DNA of 64,000 bases from assembly GCA_963691885.1 (NCBI GenBank), contig OY829843.1, positions 1,798,001 to 1,862,000 on the forward strand, in the 5' to 3' direction. The translations under genes were made by a program, and so were the position numbers. This DNA comes from G963691885 sp963691885. Its GTDB lineage: Bacteria > Pseudomonadota > Alphaproteobacteria > UBA8366 > Aestuariispiraceae. Shown here in pieces: positions 42,843-51,812 of the stretch; position 1 is the stretch's first letter, and every line of letters starts with the position of its first letter. Under the pieces are notes generated by a model, which did not search any database, was not told where the DNA came from, and worked only from the letters and a program-made list of their open reading frames with translations.

Positions 42843-43976
42843 ATGATGCACAGTGAAACCGATCCGGTTCTTCAGTCTGTTCGCGTCGAACTGGATGCCC
42901 GTGGCTATGACATCGCCATTGGGCCCGGTATCCTCGAAAATGCCGGTGCGCTGATCAAGCCTGTCCTGGGCCTGCATCGTGCGATTATTGTCACGGACGA
43001 GAATGTTGCTGGCCTGCACCTGATGACCCTGAAACAAAGGCTGGATGCGGCCGGTATTGACCACAGCAGCATCGTTCTGCCCGCTGGTGAAAGCACCAAG
43101 AGTTTTGACAAGTTGAACTGGTTGATTGCCCGCCTGCTTGATCACGGGGTGGAGCGCAAGACAACCCTGATCGCGCTGGGTGGGGGTGTCATTGGTGATC
43201 TGGCCGGGTTTGCCGCTGCAATCCTGTTGCGGGGTATCCCGTTCGTTCAGATACCAACCAGTCTTTTGGCCCAGGTTGACAGCTCGGTTGGCGGCAAGAC
43301 GGCGATCAATGTGCCGGCGGGTAAGAACCTGGTCGGGGCGTTTTATCAGCCGGTGATGGTTCTGGCCGATACAGCGGTGCTGGATACATTGCCGCCGCGG
43401 GAATTGAAGGCCGGATATGCCGAGATCGTCAAATACGGTGCTTTGGGTGATCGTGAATTCTTTGAATGGCTGGAAGTAAACGGTGCTGCCGTCCTGTCCG
43501 GGGACCTTGATGCGCGGGCAGAGGCGGTCGCGCGCTCCTGTCGGGCAAAGGCGGAAATCGTCGCCCAGGATGAACGGGAAGGTGGTGTCCGTGCCCTCCT
43601 CAATCTTGGCCATACATTCGGGCATGCCCTGGAATCCCGTATTGGCTATACCGATGCTTTGCTGCATGGCGAGGCGGTCGGTATCGGGATGGTGATGGCC
43701 TTTGATCTTTCTGTGCAGATGGGCCTGTGTACGGGGCAGGATGCCCGGCGGTTATTGACCCATATGCAGGATGTAGGGCTTTGGACGCGGGTCGCGGAAA
43801 TCGGCGATATCGACTGGGATGTCAACGATCTGATCGCGCGAATGAGCAAGGACAAGAAAGTCGCTGATGGTAAATTGACGTTTATTCTTGCGCGCGGGCT
43901 TGGGGATACCTTTATAACCCAGGATGTTGCGGTCGATGACCTGCGCAAACTCTTAACGAAAGCAATCGCAGCCTGA
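42843..43976 (+). CDS. aroB: 3-dehydroquinate synthase
   Basis: A 377-residue NAD- and zinc-dependent enzyme that cyclises DAHP to 3-dehydroquinate. It shows LPAGESTKSFDKLNWLI near 80, ALGGGVIGDLAGFAA near 115 and PTSLLAQVDSSVGGKTAIN near 135. The zinc ligands are in NLGHTFGHALESR near 260 and LLHGEAVGIGM near 276. The first ATG after the aroK stop (42843) was taken; a TTG six bases earlier would overlap the aroK stop. It is cotranscribed with aroK. Confidence 0.96.
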   Translation: MMHSETDPVLQSVRVELDARGYDIAIGPGILENAGALIKPVLGLHRAIIVTDENVAGLHLMTLKQRLDAAGIDHSSIVLPAGESTKSFDKLNWLIARLLDHGVERKTTLIALGGGVIGDLAGFAAAILLRGIPFVQIPTSLLAQVDSSVGGKTAINVPAGKNLVGAFYQPVMVLADTAVLDTLPPRELKAGYAEIVKYGALGDREFFEWLEVNGAAVLSGDLDARAEAVARSCRAKAEIVAQDEREGGVRALLNLGHTFGHALESRIGYTDALLHGEAVGIGMVMAFDLSVQMGLCTGQDARRLLTHMQDVGLWTRVAEIGDIDWDVNDLIARMSKDKKVADGKLTFILARGLGDTFITQDVAVDDLRKLLTKAIAA

Positions 43977-44003
43977 TGCTGAACACTAGTCTGGAGTGCC
44001 CCA

Positions 44004-45323
44004 ATGGGTGAATGGGGTGAAACGGCCCTTCTTCTGGGGGCTATTTTCCTTTTGCTGATTATGTCCGGGTTCTTCTCGGGCTCTGAAACGGCGCTGACAG
44101 CGGCCAGTCGGGTGCGCATGCATACAGCCGCGCGCAATGGCAGCAAGCGGGCCGAGCTTGTCCTTGCCATGCTGGAACAAAAAGACCGTTTGATTGGCGC
44201 CATCCTGCTCGGCAACAACCTCGTCAACATCCTGGCTTCCGCCCTGGCGACCAGTTTCTTCCTGAAACTGTTCGGTGAATCCGGTGTTGTCTATGCAACA
44301 CTGGTCATGACCCTGATGGTTCTGATTTTCTCTGAGGTTCTGCCGAAAACCTATGCGCTCGGCCATGCGGATCAGGTCGCCTTGAAAGTGTCGCCGGTTA
44401 TAAAGCTGGTGATCAAGATCTTTGCGCCCATCGTGCTGACGGTGCAGTGGATTGTGATTAACACCTTGAAACTGTTCGGTGTGCAGATCCGCCATGAAGT
44501 CTCTGCAGAAGAGGCGGAAGAAGAGCTGCGCGGCGCAATTGAGCTGCATGACGGCGAAGATCCGGACGTTCAGCAGGAACGGGTCATGCTGCGGTCCATC
44601 CTTGAACTGGATGATGTGATTGTGGGGGAAATCATGACCCACAGACGCAATGTCGTGATGCTGGATATCGACCGCCCGATTGACGAGAATGTCGACGCGA
44701 TCCTGGAAAGCCCCTATACGCGCCTGCCGCTTTATAAGGAAGACACGGATAATATTGTCGGTGTCCTGCATGCCAAGGCGCTGTTGCGGGAAATTCGGGC
44801 GAATGACGGGGTTGCGGACTCCCTCGACCTGGCGAGTATCGCGTCGGACCCCTGGTTCATACCGGATTCAACCTCGCTTCTGGACCAGCTGGAAGCCTTC
44901 AAACTGCGCCGCGAGCATTTCGCACTGGTGGTTGATGAGTATGGAAGTTTCCTCGGGATTGTGACCCTTGAAGATATTATTGAGGAGATTGTCGGCGATA
45001 TTGATGATGAGACGGATGTTTCTGTTGCCGGTGTTCGCCCGCAAGCGGACGGATCCTTTATCGTCGACGGGACTGTGACTCTTCGCGATCTCAACCGGGA
45101 CCTCTCGTGGGATTTGCCGGATGATGATGCGTCAACCGTTGCCGGGTTGGTTTTACATGAAGCGCGTATGATCCCCGATCCGGGCCAGACCTTTATCTTT
45201 CACTCAACCCGTTTCGAAATCCTGCGACGGCAACGCAATCAGATTACATCGCTGAAGATCACGCGGTTGGTTGAAACACCCGATGATGAGAAAGAATCCG
45301 CCGGGATCAGTGTCTCAGACTAG
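44004..45323 (+). CDS. CNNM/CorC (HlyC/CorC) family transporter-associated protein
   Basis: A 439-residue protein with a DUF21/CNNM membrane domain (residues about 5-180, GSETALTAASRVRMHTAAR), then a CBS pair (about 205-330, with VMLDIDRPIDENVDAILESP and EHFALVVDEYGSFLGIVTLE), then a CorC_HlyC C-terminal domain (DGSFIVDGTVTLRDLN). Family members are linked to magnesium and cobalt efflux or homeostasis; that function is inferred. It starts 27 bases after aroB. Confidence 0.93.
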   Translation: MGEWGETALLLGAIFLLLIMSGFFSGSETALTAASRVRMHTAARNGSKRAELVLAMLEQKDRLIGAILLGNNLVNILASALATSFFLKLFGESGVVYATLVMTLMVLIFSEVLPKTYALGHADQVALKVSPVIKLVIKIFAPIVLTVQWIVINTLKLFGVQIRHEVSAEEAEEELRGAIELHDGEDPDVQQERVMLRSILELDDVIVGEIMTHRRNVVMLDIDRPIDENVDAILESPYTRLPLYKEDTDNIVGVLHAKALLREIRANDGVADSLDLASIASDPWFIPDSTSLLDQLEAFKLRREHFALVVDEYGSFLGIVTLEDIIEEIVGDIDDETDVSVAGVRPQADGSFIVDGTVTLRDLNRDLSWDLPDDDASTVAGLVLHEARMIPDPGQTFIFHSTRFEILRRQRNQITSLKITRLVETPDDEKESAGISVSD

Positions 45324-45397
45324 GGGCATATATTTGCCCTTGGTCTGACAGGCCTATAGAACAGGGCGCAATTCAAGACTGAATGAAGGACCTTTGA

Positions 45398-45970
45398 ATG
45401 CCGCTTTCCCCGCCTGATGGCCGTAAGCATTTGCACCGCCGCACCTATCAGATGGACGGTTTTATCCGTGATGATGGCTTGTGGGACATCGAGGGCCATA
45501 TCCGCGATGTGAAAACCTATGCGTTTGAAAACGCCTATCGCGGTACAATTGGCCCGGATGATCCGATCCATGACATGTCCTTGCGCCTGACGATTGATGA
45601 CAGTTTTGAGATCAAGGCCATTGAGGCGGTAACCGATGGCAGTCCCTATGCCATCTGTCCGGCGATCACCCCGAATTTCCAGAAGATGGTTGGGGCGCGG
45701 ATCGGCCCTGGCTGGCGGCGGACGGTAAGAGAGCGGCTTGGCGGCATCCATGGATGCACTCATCTGGTCGAATTGCTGATCTCAATGGCGACAGTGGCGT
45801 ATCAAACGGCCTATTCATCCCGGTCCCAGACCGGAAAGCAGAAAACCGCCGTTACCCCACGCCCCGGAAAACGCCCCGCATTGCTGAATTCCTGCCACGC
45901 CTACCGCGAAGATGGCCCCATCGTCGCCCGCCAATTCCCGGATTTTTATACCGGTTTTGAGCAGAACTGA
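45398..45970 (+). CDS. DUF2889 protein
   Basis: A 190-residue soluble protein with the DUF2889 pattern: HRRTYQMDGFIRDDGLWDIE near residue 13, then HIRDVKTYAF, MSLRLTIDDSFEIKAIEAV near 60 and GGIHGCTHLVELLISMA near 115. The Cys-His pair in GCTH is conserved in the family. The function is unknown. It follows the CorC-type gene with 74 bases between. Confidence 0.87.
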   Translation: MPLSPPDGRKHLHRRTYQMDGFIRDDGLWDIEGHIRDVKTYAFENAYRGTIGPDDPIHDMSLRLTIDDSFEIKAIEAVTDGSPYAICPAITPNFQKMVGARIGPGWRRTVRERLGGIHGCTHLVELLISMATVAYQTAYSSRSQTGKQKTAVTPRPGKRPALLNSCHAYREDGPIVARQFPDFYTGFEQN

Positions 45971-46022
45971 TTGTCCGGCCCTCCCCAGTAAAAATCAATT
46001 TAAAAGAGTCAAAAATTTAATA

Positions 46023-46075
46023 TTGACTCGTTTAAATTGCATAACATATTGTGTCTACAGATGCAGTAGACGCAA
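46023..46075 (+). promoter_or_regulatory. Promoter and operator of the small gene pair
   Basis: TTGACT at 46023-46028 and TATTGT at 46047-46052 form an 18-base-spaced sigma-70-like promoter. Directly overlapping the start region is a 10-base inverted repeat with one mismatch (46049-46058 TTGTGTCTAC and 46066-46075 GTAGACGCAA, 7-base spacer). That is the arrangement of a repressor site, possibly for the HTH protein encoded just downstream. Confidence 0.6.
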
Positions 46076-46091
46076 CATATGGGGTGTGAAA

Positions 46092-46364
46092 GTGGCAAAA
46101 GCAGCCAATAGTGGAATTTCACTGACGGAAGTTGATGCGGCCACCGTGAAGGGAATGATCCTGCGCGGAGATCGACAGCACGATATCGCTGCATGGTTTG
46201 GCGTAAATGGCGGACGAATAGCAGAAATATCAACCGGAGAGAAATTCGCCGCAGTTCCAGTAGCTTCTATGTCTGAGTTACCCCCACCCGGACCATATTT
46301 GTCCGGTCGGGACAGCAGTCGACTACTGGAACAATTTCAGCCCGCAAAAAGTGTAAGTGGCTAG
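46092..46364 (+). CDS. Small HTH-like protein
   Basis: A 90-residue protein whose middle part, VKGMILRGDRQHDIAAWFGV followed by NGGRIAEIS (about residues 18-46), reads as a helix-turn-helix of the kind seen in small DNA-binding proteins. The rest is unstructured and proline-rich. The GTG at 46092 was chosen because GGGGTG precedes it by 5-6 bases; a GTG 6 bases earlier is possible. It has its own promoter with an operator-like repeat, so self-repression is plausible. It is followed by a 49-residue gene. Confidence 0.6.
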   Translation: MAKAANSGISLTEVDAATVKGMILRGDRQHDIAAWFGVNGGRIAEISTGEKFAAVPVASMSELPPPGPYLSGRDSSRLLEQFQPAKSVSG

Positions 46365-46385
46365 ATCAAGAGAGGGCAAAAAATC

Positions 46386-46535
46386 ATGGCACGAAAAACC
46401 GTTGATAGAGGACGAGATGCTTCATCAGGCAGATTTATAACGGTTGATGAAGCAAAGAGGCGACCCGCAACAACTGTTATTGAAAGAGTTCCAAAACCAG
46501 GTTTTGGAGACACTAAGAACGAACCAAAGAAGTAG
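46386..46535 (+). CDS. 49-residue conserved-looking small protein
   Basis: The frame opens MARKTVDRGRDASSGRFITV and continues with EAKRRPATTVIERVPK, ending in a basic KK at a TAG at 46533-46535. The ATG is preceded by GAGAGGG. It follows the HTH gene by 21 bases on the same strand and its stop directly abuts the stop of bolA on the other strand. The SGRFI..EAK..P pattern resembles small proteins seen in many alphaproteobacteria from memory; no function is known. Confidence 0.6.
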   Translation: MARKTVDRGRDASSGRFITVDEAKRRPATTVIERVPKPGFGDTKNEPKK

Positions 46536-46823
46536 TTACCCCAAACCGCGTTTTGTGGCTTCGTCCGGGGTGAGGACGGTCATGGCGAGGGCGTGGATGG
46601 GGCCTGCCATTTCGTCGGCCAGGGTTGCATAGATCTGGCGCTGGCGGTCGAGCCTACCTTTGCCCTCAAAGGCCTGGGCGATGATCAGAACATTGAAATG
46701 GCTGTCACCGGTGCCGGGTGAGCCATGATGACCGCTATGCTTATGGGACTCGTTCTCAATCTCCAGCCGTATTGGCGCGTAGGCGGCGGTCAGTTTCTCC
46801 CGGATGGTGTCCTCGGTTGCCAT
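46536..46823 (-). CDS. bolA: BolA-family protein
   Basis: A 95-residue BolA protein, likely a partner of a monothiol glutaredoxin in iron-sulfur cluster handling. RLEIENESHKHSGHHGSPGT near residue 18 has the BolA metal-binding His, and SHFNVLIIAQAFEGKGRLDR then QRQIYATLADEM finish the core. It is divergent from the J-domain gene, with a GC-rich inverted repeat (46984-46991 and 47011-47018) in the 228-base gap between them. The pairing with dnaJ-like and cobST genes is common in this class. Confidence 0.92.
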   Translation of the reverse strand: MATEDTIREKLTAAYAPIRLEIENESHKHSGHHGSPGTGDSHFNVLIIAQAFEGKGRLDRQRQIYATLADEMAGPIHALAMTVLTPDEATKRGLG

Positions 46824-47051
46824 GGCGTTACCCTTTGATGTGGTGTTTCCTGTTCAAGAGATCGTCGTTTGCATCTGACCCGTCAAGAGGTGATCCTGCC
46901 TTTGGATTTTATTCTCTGACGAAAAACAGGATAGACGGGGCGGCACGGATGGCGCTGTTCGAAACGGGTTTGGTCAAATCAGGAAGGGCCGCGTCAAGAA
47001 AGCCTCGCGGCGGCCCTTGTCCGCGTCTCCCCTCCGGGCCATATTTTTGCC

Positions 47052-47642
47052 ATGAGCGAATATGCACGCCGTAGCCCTGACATCGGTACATCCGATGCTG
47101 AACCCGAAAACCAGTCGGGCGTGCAGTATTGTGACCACCCTGATTGCAATGAAATCGGCCTGCACAGGGCCCCGCGCAGCCGTGAAAACCTACGGGACTA
47201 CTACTGGTTCTGCCTTTCCCATGTGCGGGAATACAACGCGGCCTGGAATTTTTGTGAGGGCATGAGCGTTGATCAGGTGGATGCGGCCATTCGTGATGAC
47301 GTTGTCTGGGGCCGACCGACATGGCCGCTTGGCATGATCCGGACACTCCATACCGACGCCACTTTCGACGACCCATTTGGGGCGTTTGAAGAGGCGGCTC
47401 GACGCTCTGCGAAACAGGGTTCAGGGACCAAACAGGGCAAGGCGGCGCCCAAGGGAAGCGAGCTCTATTATATCCGTCTGTTGCAGCTCAAAACGCCGGT
47501 TACCTTGACCGCCCTTAAAGCGCGCTATAAGGAATTGGCTAAGCGCCTGCATCCGGATGTGAATGGGGGTGACAAGGACGCGGAAGAGCGGCTGAAAGAG
47601 ATCAATGAGGCGTATACAGCCCTGAAAAAGATCGCCGTTTAA
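47052..47642 (+). CDS. J-domain protein
   Basis: A 196-residue protein with an unusual N-terminal half containing Cys residues (CDHPDCNEIGLHRAPRSREN near residue 27) and a C-terminal J domain at about 135-195 with the catalytic HPD in LAKRLHPDVNGG. It should stimulate an Hsp70 partner. The N-terminal part may recruit a specific client. It lies between bolA and cobS; a client linked to cobaltochelatase or to Fe-S handling is a guess from position only. Confidence 0.88.
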   Translation: MSEYARRSPDIGTSDAEPENQSGVQYCDHPDCNEIGLHRAPRSRENLRDYYWFCLSHVREYNAAWNFCEGMSVDQVDAAIRDDVVWGRPTWPLGMIRTLHTDATFDDPFGAFEEAARRSAKQGSGTKQGKAAPKGSELYYIRLLQLKTPVTLTALKARYKELAKRLHPDVNGGDKDAEERLKEINEAYTALKKIAV

Positions 47643-47755
47643 CCCATCCTAAAATAGCGTTTATGTCCTTCGGTTCAGGCTTCTGAGAAGAGCGGATCCG
47701 GGGGTTGAGAAGTGCCAGATAGAGAACAGACCGTAAGAAATCAGGAAGACAGCTT

Positions 47756-48757
47756 ATGACTGCAAAAACAACGCATGCAAACGAGACCCACCATCTGGAT
47801 GCACCCGATACAGAGGTTTCGGTCCGCGACGTCTTCGGTCTGGATATCGACATGACCGTACCGGCCTTTTCCGAGCGCTCTGAACATGTGCCGGATTTTG
47901 ATCCGGACTATCTTTTTGACCGGGACACGACCCTCGCGATCATGGCGGGTTTTGCCTATAACCGCCGGGTCATGATCCAGGGCTATCACGGTACCGGGAA
48001 ATCGACCCATATCGAACAGGTTGCAGCCCGCCTCAACTGGCCCTGTGTGCGTGTGAACCTGGACAGCCATATCAGCCGTATCGATCTGGTCGGTAAGGAT
48101 GCGATCGTTCTGCGCGATGGTCAGCAGGTGACCGAGTTCCGTGAAGGCATTTTGCCCTGGGCGTTGCAAAACCCGGTTGCGCTTTGCTTTGACGAATATG
48201 ATGCCGGTCGTCCGGACGTGATGTTCGTGATCCAGCGTATTCTGGAACGCGAAGGGAAACTGACCCTGCTGGATCAGAGCAAGGTTATCCGTCCGCATAA
48301 TCATTTCCGTCTTTTCGCCACCGCCAACACCGTCGGTCTGGGCGACACGACAGGCCTCTATCACGGGACACAACAGATCAACCAGGGTCAGATGGACCGC
48401 TGGTCTGTTGTCACGACGCTGAACTATCTTCCCCATGATGAAGAGGTTGAGATCATCATTGCCAAGGTGAAATCCTATGACAGCAGCGAGGGTCGCGACA
48501 CGGTAAATGCCATGGTTCAACTGGCCGATATGACCCGGACCGGTTTCGTCAGCGGGGATATCTCCACCGTGATGAGCCCGCGTACGGTCATCACCTGGGC
48601 CGAAAATGCCGAGATCTTTGGAGATGTCGGCTATGCGTTCCGTGTCAGCTTCCTGAACAAATGTGACGAGACAGAGCGCGCCATTGTCGCTGAATACTAT
48701 CAGCGGTGCTTTGGTCAGGATCTGCCGGACACGGTTGCGCAGGCGCAGGTCGCCTGA
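47756..48757 (+). CDS. cobS: Cobaltochelatase subunit CobS
   Basis: A 333-residue AAA+ ATPase of the aerobic cobaltochelatase. Walker A is in IQGYHGTGKSTHIEQVAARL near residue 75, Walker B in ALCFDEYDAGRPDV near 143, and the sensor region in HFRLFATANTVGLGDTTG near 180. With CobT it powers CobN-dependent cobalt insertion into hydrogenobyrinate diamide. cobT follows with 35 bases between. CobN is not in the window, as is common in genomes where cobST stand apart from the cobalamin operon. Confidence 0.93.
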   Translation: MTAKTTHANETHHLDAPDTEVSVRDVFGLDIDMTVPAFSERSEHVPDFDPDYLFDRDTTLAIMAGFAYNRRVMIQGYHGTGKSTHIEQVAARLNWPCVRVNLDSHISRIDLVGKDAIVLRDGQQVTEFREGILPWALQNPVALCFDEYDAGRPDVMFVIQRILEREGKLTLLDQSKVIRPHNHFRLFATANTVGLGDTTGLYHGTQQINQGQMDRWSVVTTLNYLPHDEEVEIIIAKVKSYDSSEGRDTVNAMVQLADMTRTGFVSGDISTVMSPRTVITWAENAEIFGDVGYAFRVSFLNKCDETERAIVAEYYQRCFGQDLPDTVAQAQVA

Positions 48758-48792
48758 TCAACAGCGTTCAGGACGAAGAGTGGATAGACGGC

Positions 48793-50688
48793 ATGGCCGA
48801 TCAGAATGACATTCTAGAGGAATTCAAGCGTGTGAACGCCTGTGCCTTCCGCGCCATCGCGGATCAGGGCGAGCTGGATGTCGTCTATGGTTCTGATGGG
48901 GCGATGATGGCCGGTGAACGCGCAAGACTGCCCGCCCCGTCTCGTAATCTGAGCGACGAGGATGTCGCCCGGTGTCGCGGGGAGGCAGACAAGCTCGCCC
49001 TTAATCTGCGTCATCACGATGCCGGTCTTCATGCCCAGAACCGCCCCGGTGGTGAGGTCGCCCCGATGCTGTATAACGCGCTTGAAGAGGCGCGGGTTGA
49101 GGCGCTTGGCGCCCGCCACATGGCCGGGGCCCGGAAAAACCTGGCCGCCGCGCTGGAAGAAAGCTATCAGCGTCAGGGCTTTCATCGCATCGATGACAAG
49201 ACCGAAGCGACAATGCCGGAAGTTGTCCGCCTTATGGCCCGACAGCACCTGACCGGGGACGAGCCACCGCCTTCTGCCCAGCGTGTCTTTGAGATGTGGG
49301 AACCCCATCTCAAACCCCAGATCGATTCCCTGCTTGATGAGTTGAAGGGTGTTGTCAGCGATCAGGAATCTTACGGCGCAAAGGTGCGCGAACTGATCGA
49401 GATGATGGATATTGAACTCGACGCCACCGATTCCGCCGAGGGCGGTGAGGATATGGGTGACGAGTCCGAGACCATGGAAGACGATCAGGTCCGGGGTGAG
49501 GATGATGGCGAAGGCAGTGCGGATGATTCCAGCATGTCGCAGTCCATGTCGGACGTATCCGAAAGCGATGGTGATGGCGACGATATGTCGGACGCCATGG
49601 ACGAGGATATGGACGGCGAAATGATGCCCGCCGACGGCAGTGAGGAGCCGGGCGATATGGGCAAGCGCTGGCGTCCGGAACATGATCTGTCGAACACGCC
49701 GAAGGAAGACTTCTATTCCGCCTTCACCACCGGGTTTGACGAAGTTGTCCTTGCCGAAGACCTCTGCGATCCGGAAGAGTTGACCCGTCTGCGTCAGATG
49801 CTGGATCAGCAGTTAACCCATCTACAGGGTATCATTGGCAAGTTGGCCAACCGGTTGCAGCGCCGATTGATGGCGCGCCAGCAACGGTCCTGGGTGTTTG
49901 ATCTGGAAGAAGGTCTGCTGGATACCGGTCGTCTTGGCCGTGTTGTCACCAACCCGACCCATCCGCTCAGCTTCAAACAGGAAACCGATATCGATTTCCG
50001 CGATACGGTTGTGACCCTGCTGATTGATAATTCCGGGTCGATGCGCGGTCGGCCAATCTCTATTGCTGCGATGAGTGCCGATATCCTGGCCCGTACCCTG
50101 GAACGCTGCTCGGTCAAGGTTGAGATCCTGGGCTTTACCACGCGGGCCTGGAAGGGTGGTCAGTCGAGGGAGGCCTGGATCGCCGATGGCAAACCATCCA
50201 ACCCCGGACGTCTCAATGATTTGCGCCATATCGTCTATAAGGGCGCGGATCTGCCCTATCGTCGGGGTCGCAAGAATCTTGGCCTTATGCTGCGTGAAGG
50301 GTTGTTGAAAGAGAATATCGACGGGGAAGCCCTGATGTGGGCGCATCAGCGCCTGTTGGGCCGGACTGAAGAACGTCGGGTTCTGATGGTGATCTCGGAC
50401 GGTGCGCCGGTTGACGACAGCACACTTTCCGTCAATTCCGGCAACTATCTTGAGCGGCATTTGCGCGACGTCATCCAGTACATCGAGACCAAATCACCGA
50501 TTGAGCTGGTTGCCATCGGGATTGGCCATGATGTCACCCGGTACTATCGCCGCGCCGTGACGATCGTGGATGCCGAACAACTGGGCGGCACCATGATGGA
50601 TCAGCTGGCTGACCTCTTTGACGAAGAGGGCAAGGTGCCAAAGCGCTCCAAAACTGCGCCCGTTCTGAAGGGCGCCGCAAGCCGGTAA
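48793..50688 (+). CDS. cobT: Cobaltochelatase subunit CobT
   Basis: A 631-residue subunit with an N-terminal helical region, a very acidic central linker (residues about 215-295, rich in Asp/Glu/Ser/Met), and a C-terminal von Willebrand A domain. Its MIDAS motif lies in VTLLIDNSGSMRGRPIS near residue 415. The ATG at 48793 follows the cobS stop by 35 bases; the in-frame extension above it covers cobS and was discarded. Complex partners are CobS and CobN. Confidence 0.93.
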   Translation: MADQNDILEEFKRVNACAFRAIADQGELDVVYGSDGAMMAGERARLPAPSRNLSDEDVARCRGEADKLALNLRHHDAGLHAQNRPGGEVAPMLYNALEEARVEALGARHMAGARKNLAAALEESYQRQGFHRIDDKTEATMPEVVRLMARQHLTGDEPPPSAQRVFEMWEPHLKPQIDSLLDELKGVVSDQESYGAKVRELIEMMDIELDATDSAEGGEDMGDESETMEDDQVRGEDDGEGSADDSSMSQSMSDVSESDGDGDDMSDAMDEDMDGEMMPADGSEEPGDMGKRWRPEHDLSNTPKEDFYSAFTTGFDEVVLAEDLCDPEELTRLRQMLDQQLTHLQGIIGKLANRLQRRLMARQQRSWVFDLEEGLLDTGRLGRVVTNPTHPLSFKQETDIDFRDTVVTLLIDNSGSMRGRPISIAAMSADILARTLERCSVKVEILGFTTRAWKGGQSREAWIADGKPSNPGRLNDLRHIVYKGADLPYRRGRKNLGLMLREGLLKENIDGEALMWAHQRLLGRTEERRVLMVISDGAPVDDSTLSVNSGNYLERHLRDVIQYIETKSPIELVAIGIGHDVTRYYRRAVTIVDAEQLGGTMMDQLADLFDEEGKVPKRSKTAPVLKGAASR

Positions 50689-50830
50689 CAAAGTCTCGAC
50701 ATTTCATCAGGTTTTCCCGGATCAGCAGTGCTTATCCGAAGGATGAGAAATTGCCGTTTGTCCCCGAAATTCTTTCAGCTGTAAAATTTGGAGATGAAAG
50801 ACCGAGAGGATGAACCGAGAGGATGACAAG

Positions 50831-51244
50831 ATGACCAGCATTGACCTGAAATCCAGACCCAAGGCCGTCGATATCAAGCAGACGCTTTCAACGCTCACCT
50901 ATTTGCGGGGGCGGACTGCTGATATGGATGAAAATGCGTTTGAAAATGTCTTCGCAACTCTGGCTGAAACGGAAGATGGGGGTGTCTATGCCGGGTCTTT
51001 TGAAGGCGAAAGTGCCTGGGAACGCCATCGGAACGGGGATGAATTGGTGCAGGTTCTGGATGGCGCCTGTGTTCTGACGATCCTTGACCTTGATGGTGCT
51101 GAAACGGTTCTGGACATGAAAGCAGGGATGATGACGATTGTACCGCGCGGGTGCTGGCACAAATTCCGATCAGAAACCGGCGTTTCCGTGATGACGATGA
51201 CACCATCGCCGACGGATCATTCCTCAGCCGCGCGACCGGAATAA
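50831..51244 (+). CDS. Cupin domain protein
   Basis: A 137-residue single-cupin protein. The metal-site segment GESAWERHRNGDELVQVLDG near residue 62 and the second motif GMMTIVPRGCWHKFRS near 105 are recognisable. The ATG at 50831 is chosen because GAGAGG lies 9 bases upstream. A duplicated CCGAGAGGATGA just before it also offers an ATG at 50810. The substrate is unknown. It converges with the DUF2937 gene with no spacing. Confidence 0.82.
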   Translation: MTSIDLKSRPKAVDIKQTLSTLTYLRGRTADMDENAFENVFATLAETEDGGVYAGSFEGESAWERHRNGDELVQVLDGACVLTILDLDGAETVLDMKAGMMTIVPRGCWHKFRSETGVSVMTMTPSPTDHSSAARPE

Positions 51245-51754
51245 TCAGACCCGGTTCGGATAGGGGTCAGCGGGGACCTTGCGCCAGGTGAAGAGCGCCA
51301 TCAGCCCGATCACCAGAAAGTAAAATGTCAGGAAACCGGCCACGACATAGCCGATCCCGTGCAGGGTGAAGGAAACGCCTGGCTGAAAATCGTCGAATGT
51401 TCCTTTCAGAATATCCGGGTCGCCTTCATAGGCCATGGCCGCCCCGACATATATCCAGGACATGCTGGTCAGACGATCCCGGGATTGCTTCAGGGCAACT
51501 TGCCGGGACAGTAACTCGGCCAGATATTCCCCCTCTGACCGGACCGATGCGTCCGGGTTTGCCATGAAGTCGCGGATATAGGTAAAGCGATCCTTGTCGA
51601 CCCGCGCGGCTCTTTCATCCAGGGCGGTGACCTGGGCATCAATTTCTGCGATATGGCCGCCCAAGCGCTGAATATATTGTTGGTGAAAGGCTGGAACCTG
51701 AGAGAACAGGACAGCCCCGGCCAAACCGCAGATCAACAGAAAGTAACGGGTCAT
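51245..51754 (-). CDS. DUF2937 protein
   Basis: A 169-residue protein with a hydrophobic N-terminal segment and a C-terminal membrane segment (GIGYVVAGFLTFYFLVIGLM), with a charged coiled region between, matching DUF2937 (QYIQRLGGHIAEIDAQVTAL early on). No role is known. It ends exactly one base after the cupin stop. Confidence 0.83.
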   Translation of the reverse strand: MTRYFLLICGLAGAVLFSQVPAFHQQYIQRLGGHIAEIDAQVTALDERAARVDKDRFTYIRDFMANPDASVRSEGEYLAELLSRQVALKQSRDRLTSMSWIYVGAAMAYEGDPDILKGTFDDFQPGVSFTLHGIGYVVAGFLTFYFLVIGLMALFTWRKVPADPYPNRV

Positions 51755-51812
51755 TTAATCCTCAGATATGTCATCAGATCCGCCATAACCCGTTACAATC
51801 CGTATCACCTGA

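Noticed and set aside
42747..43667. 306-residue minus-strand frame opposite aroB
   Set aside because: aroB on the other strand has all catalytic motifs; this frame has none.
48814..49683. 289-residue minus-strand frame opposite cobT
   Set aside because: Shadow of the cobT coding sequence, including its acidic linker.
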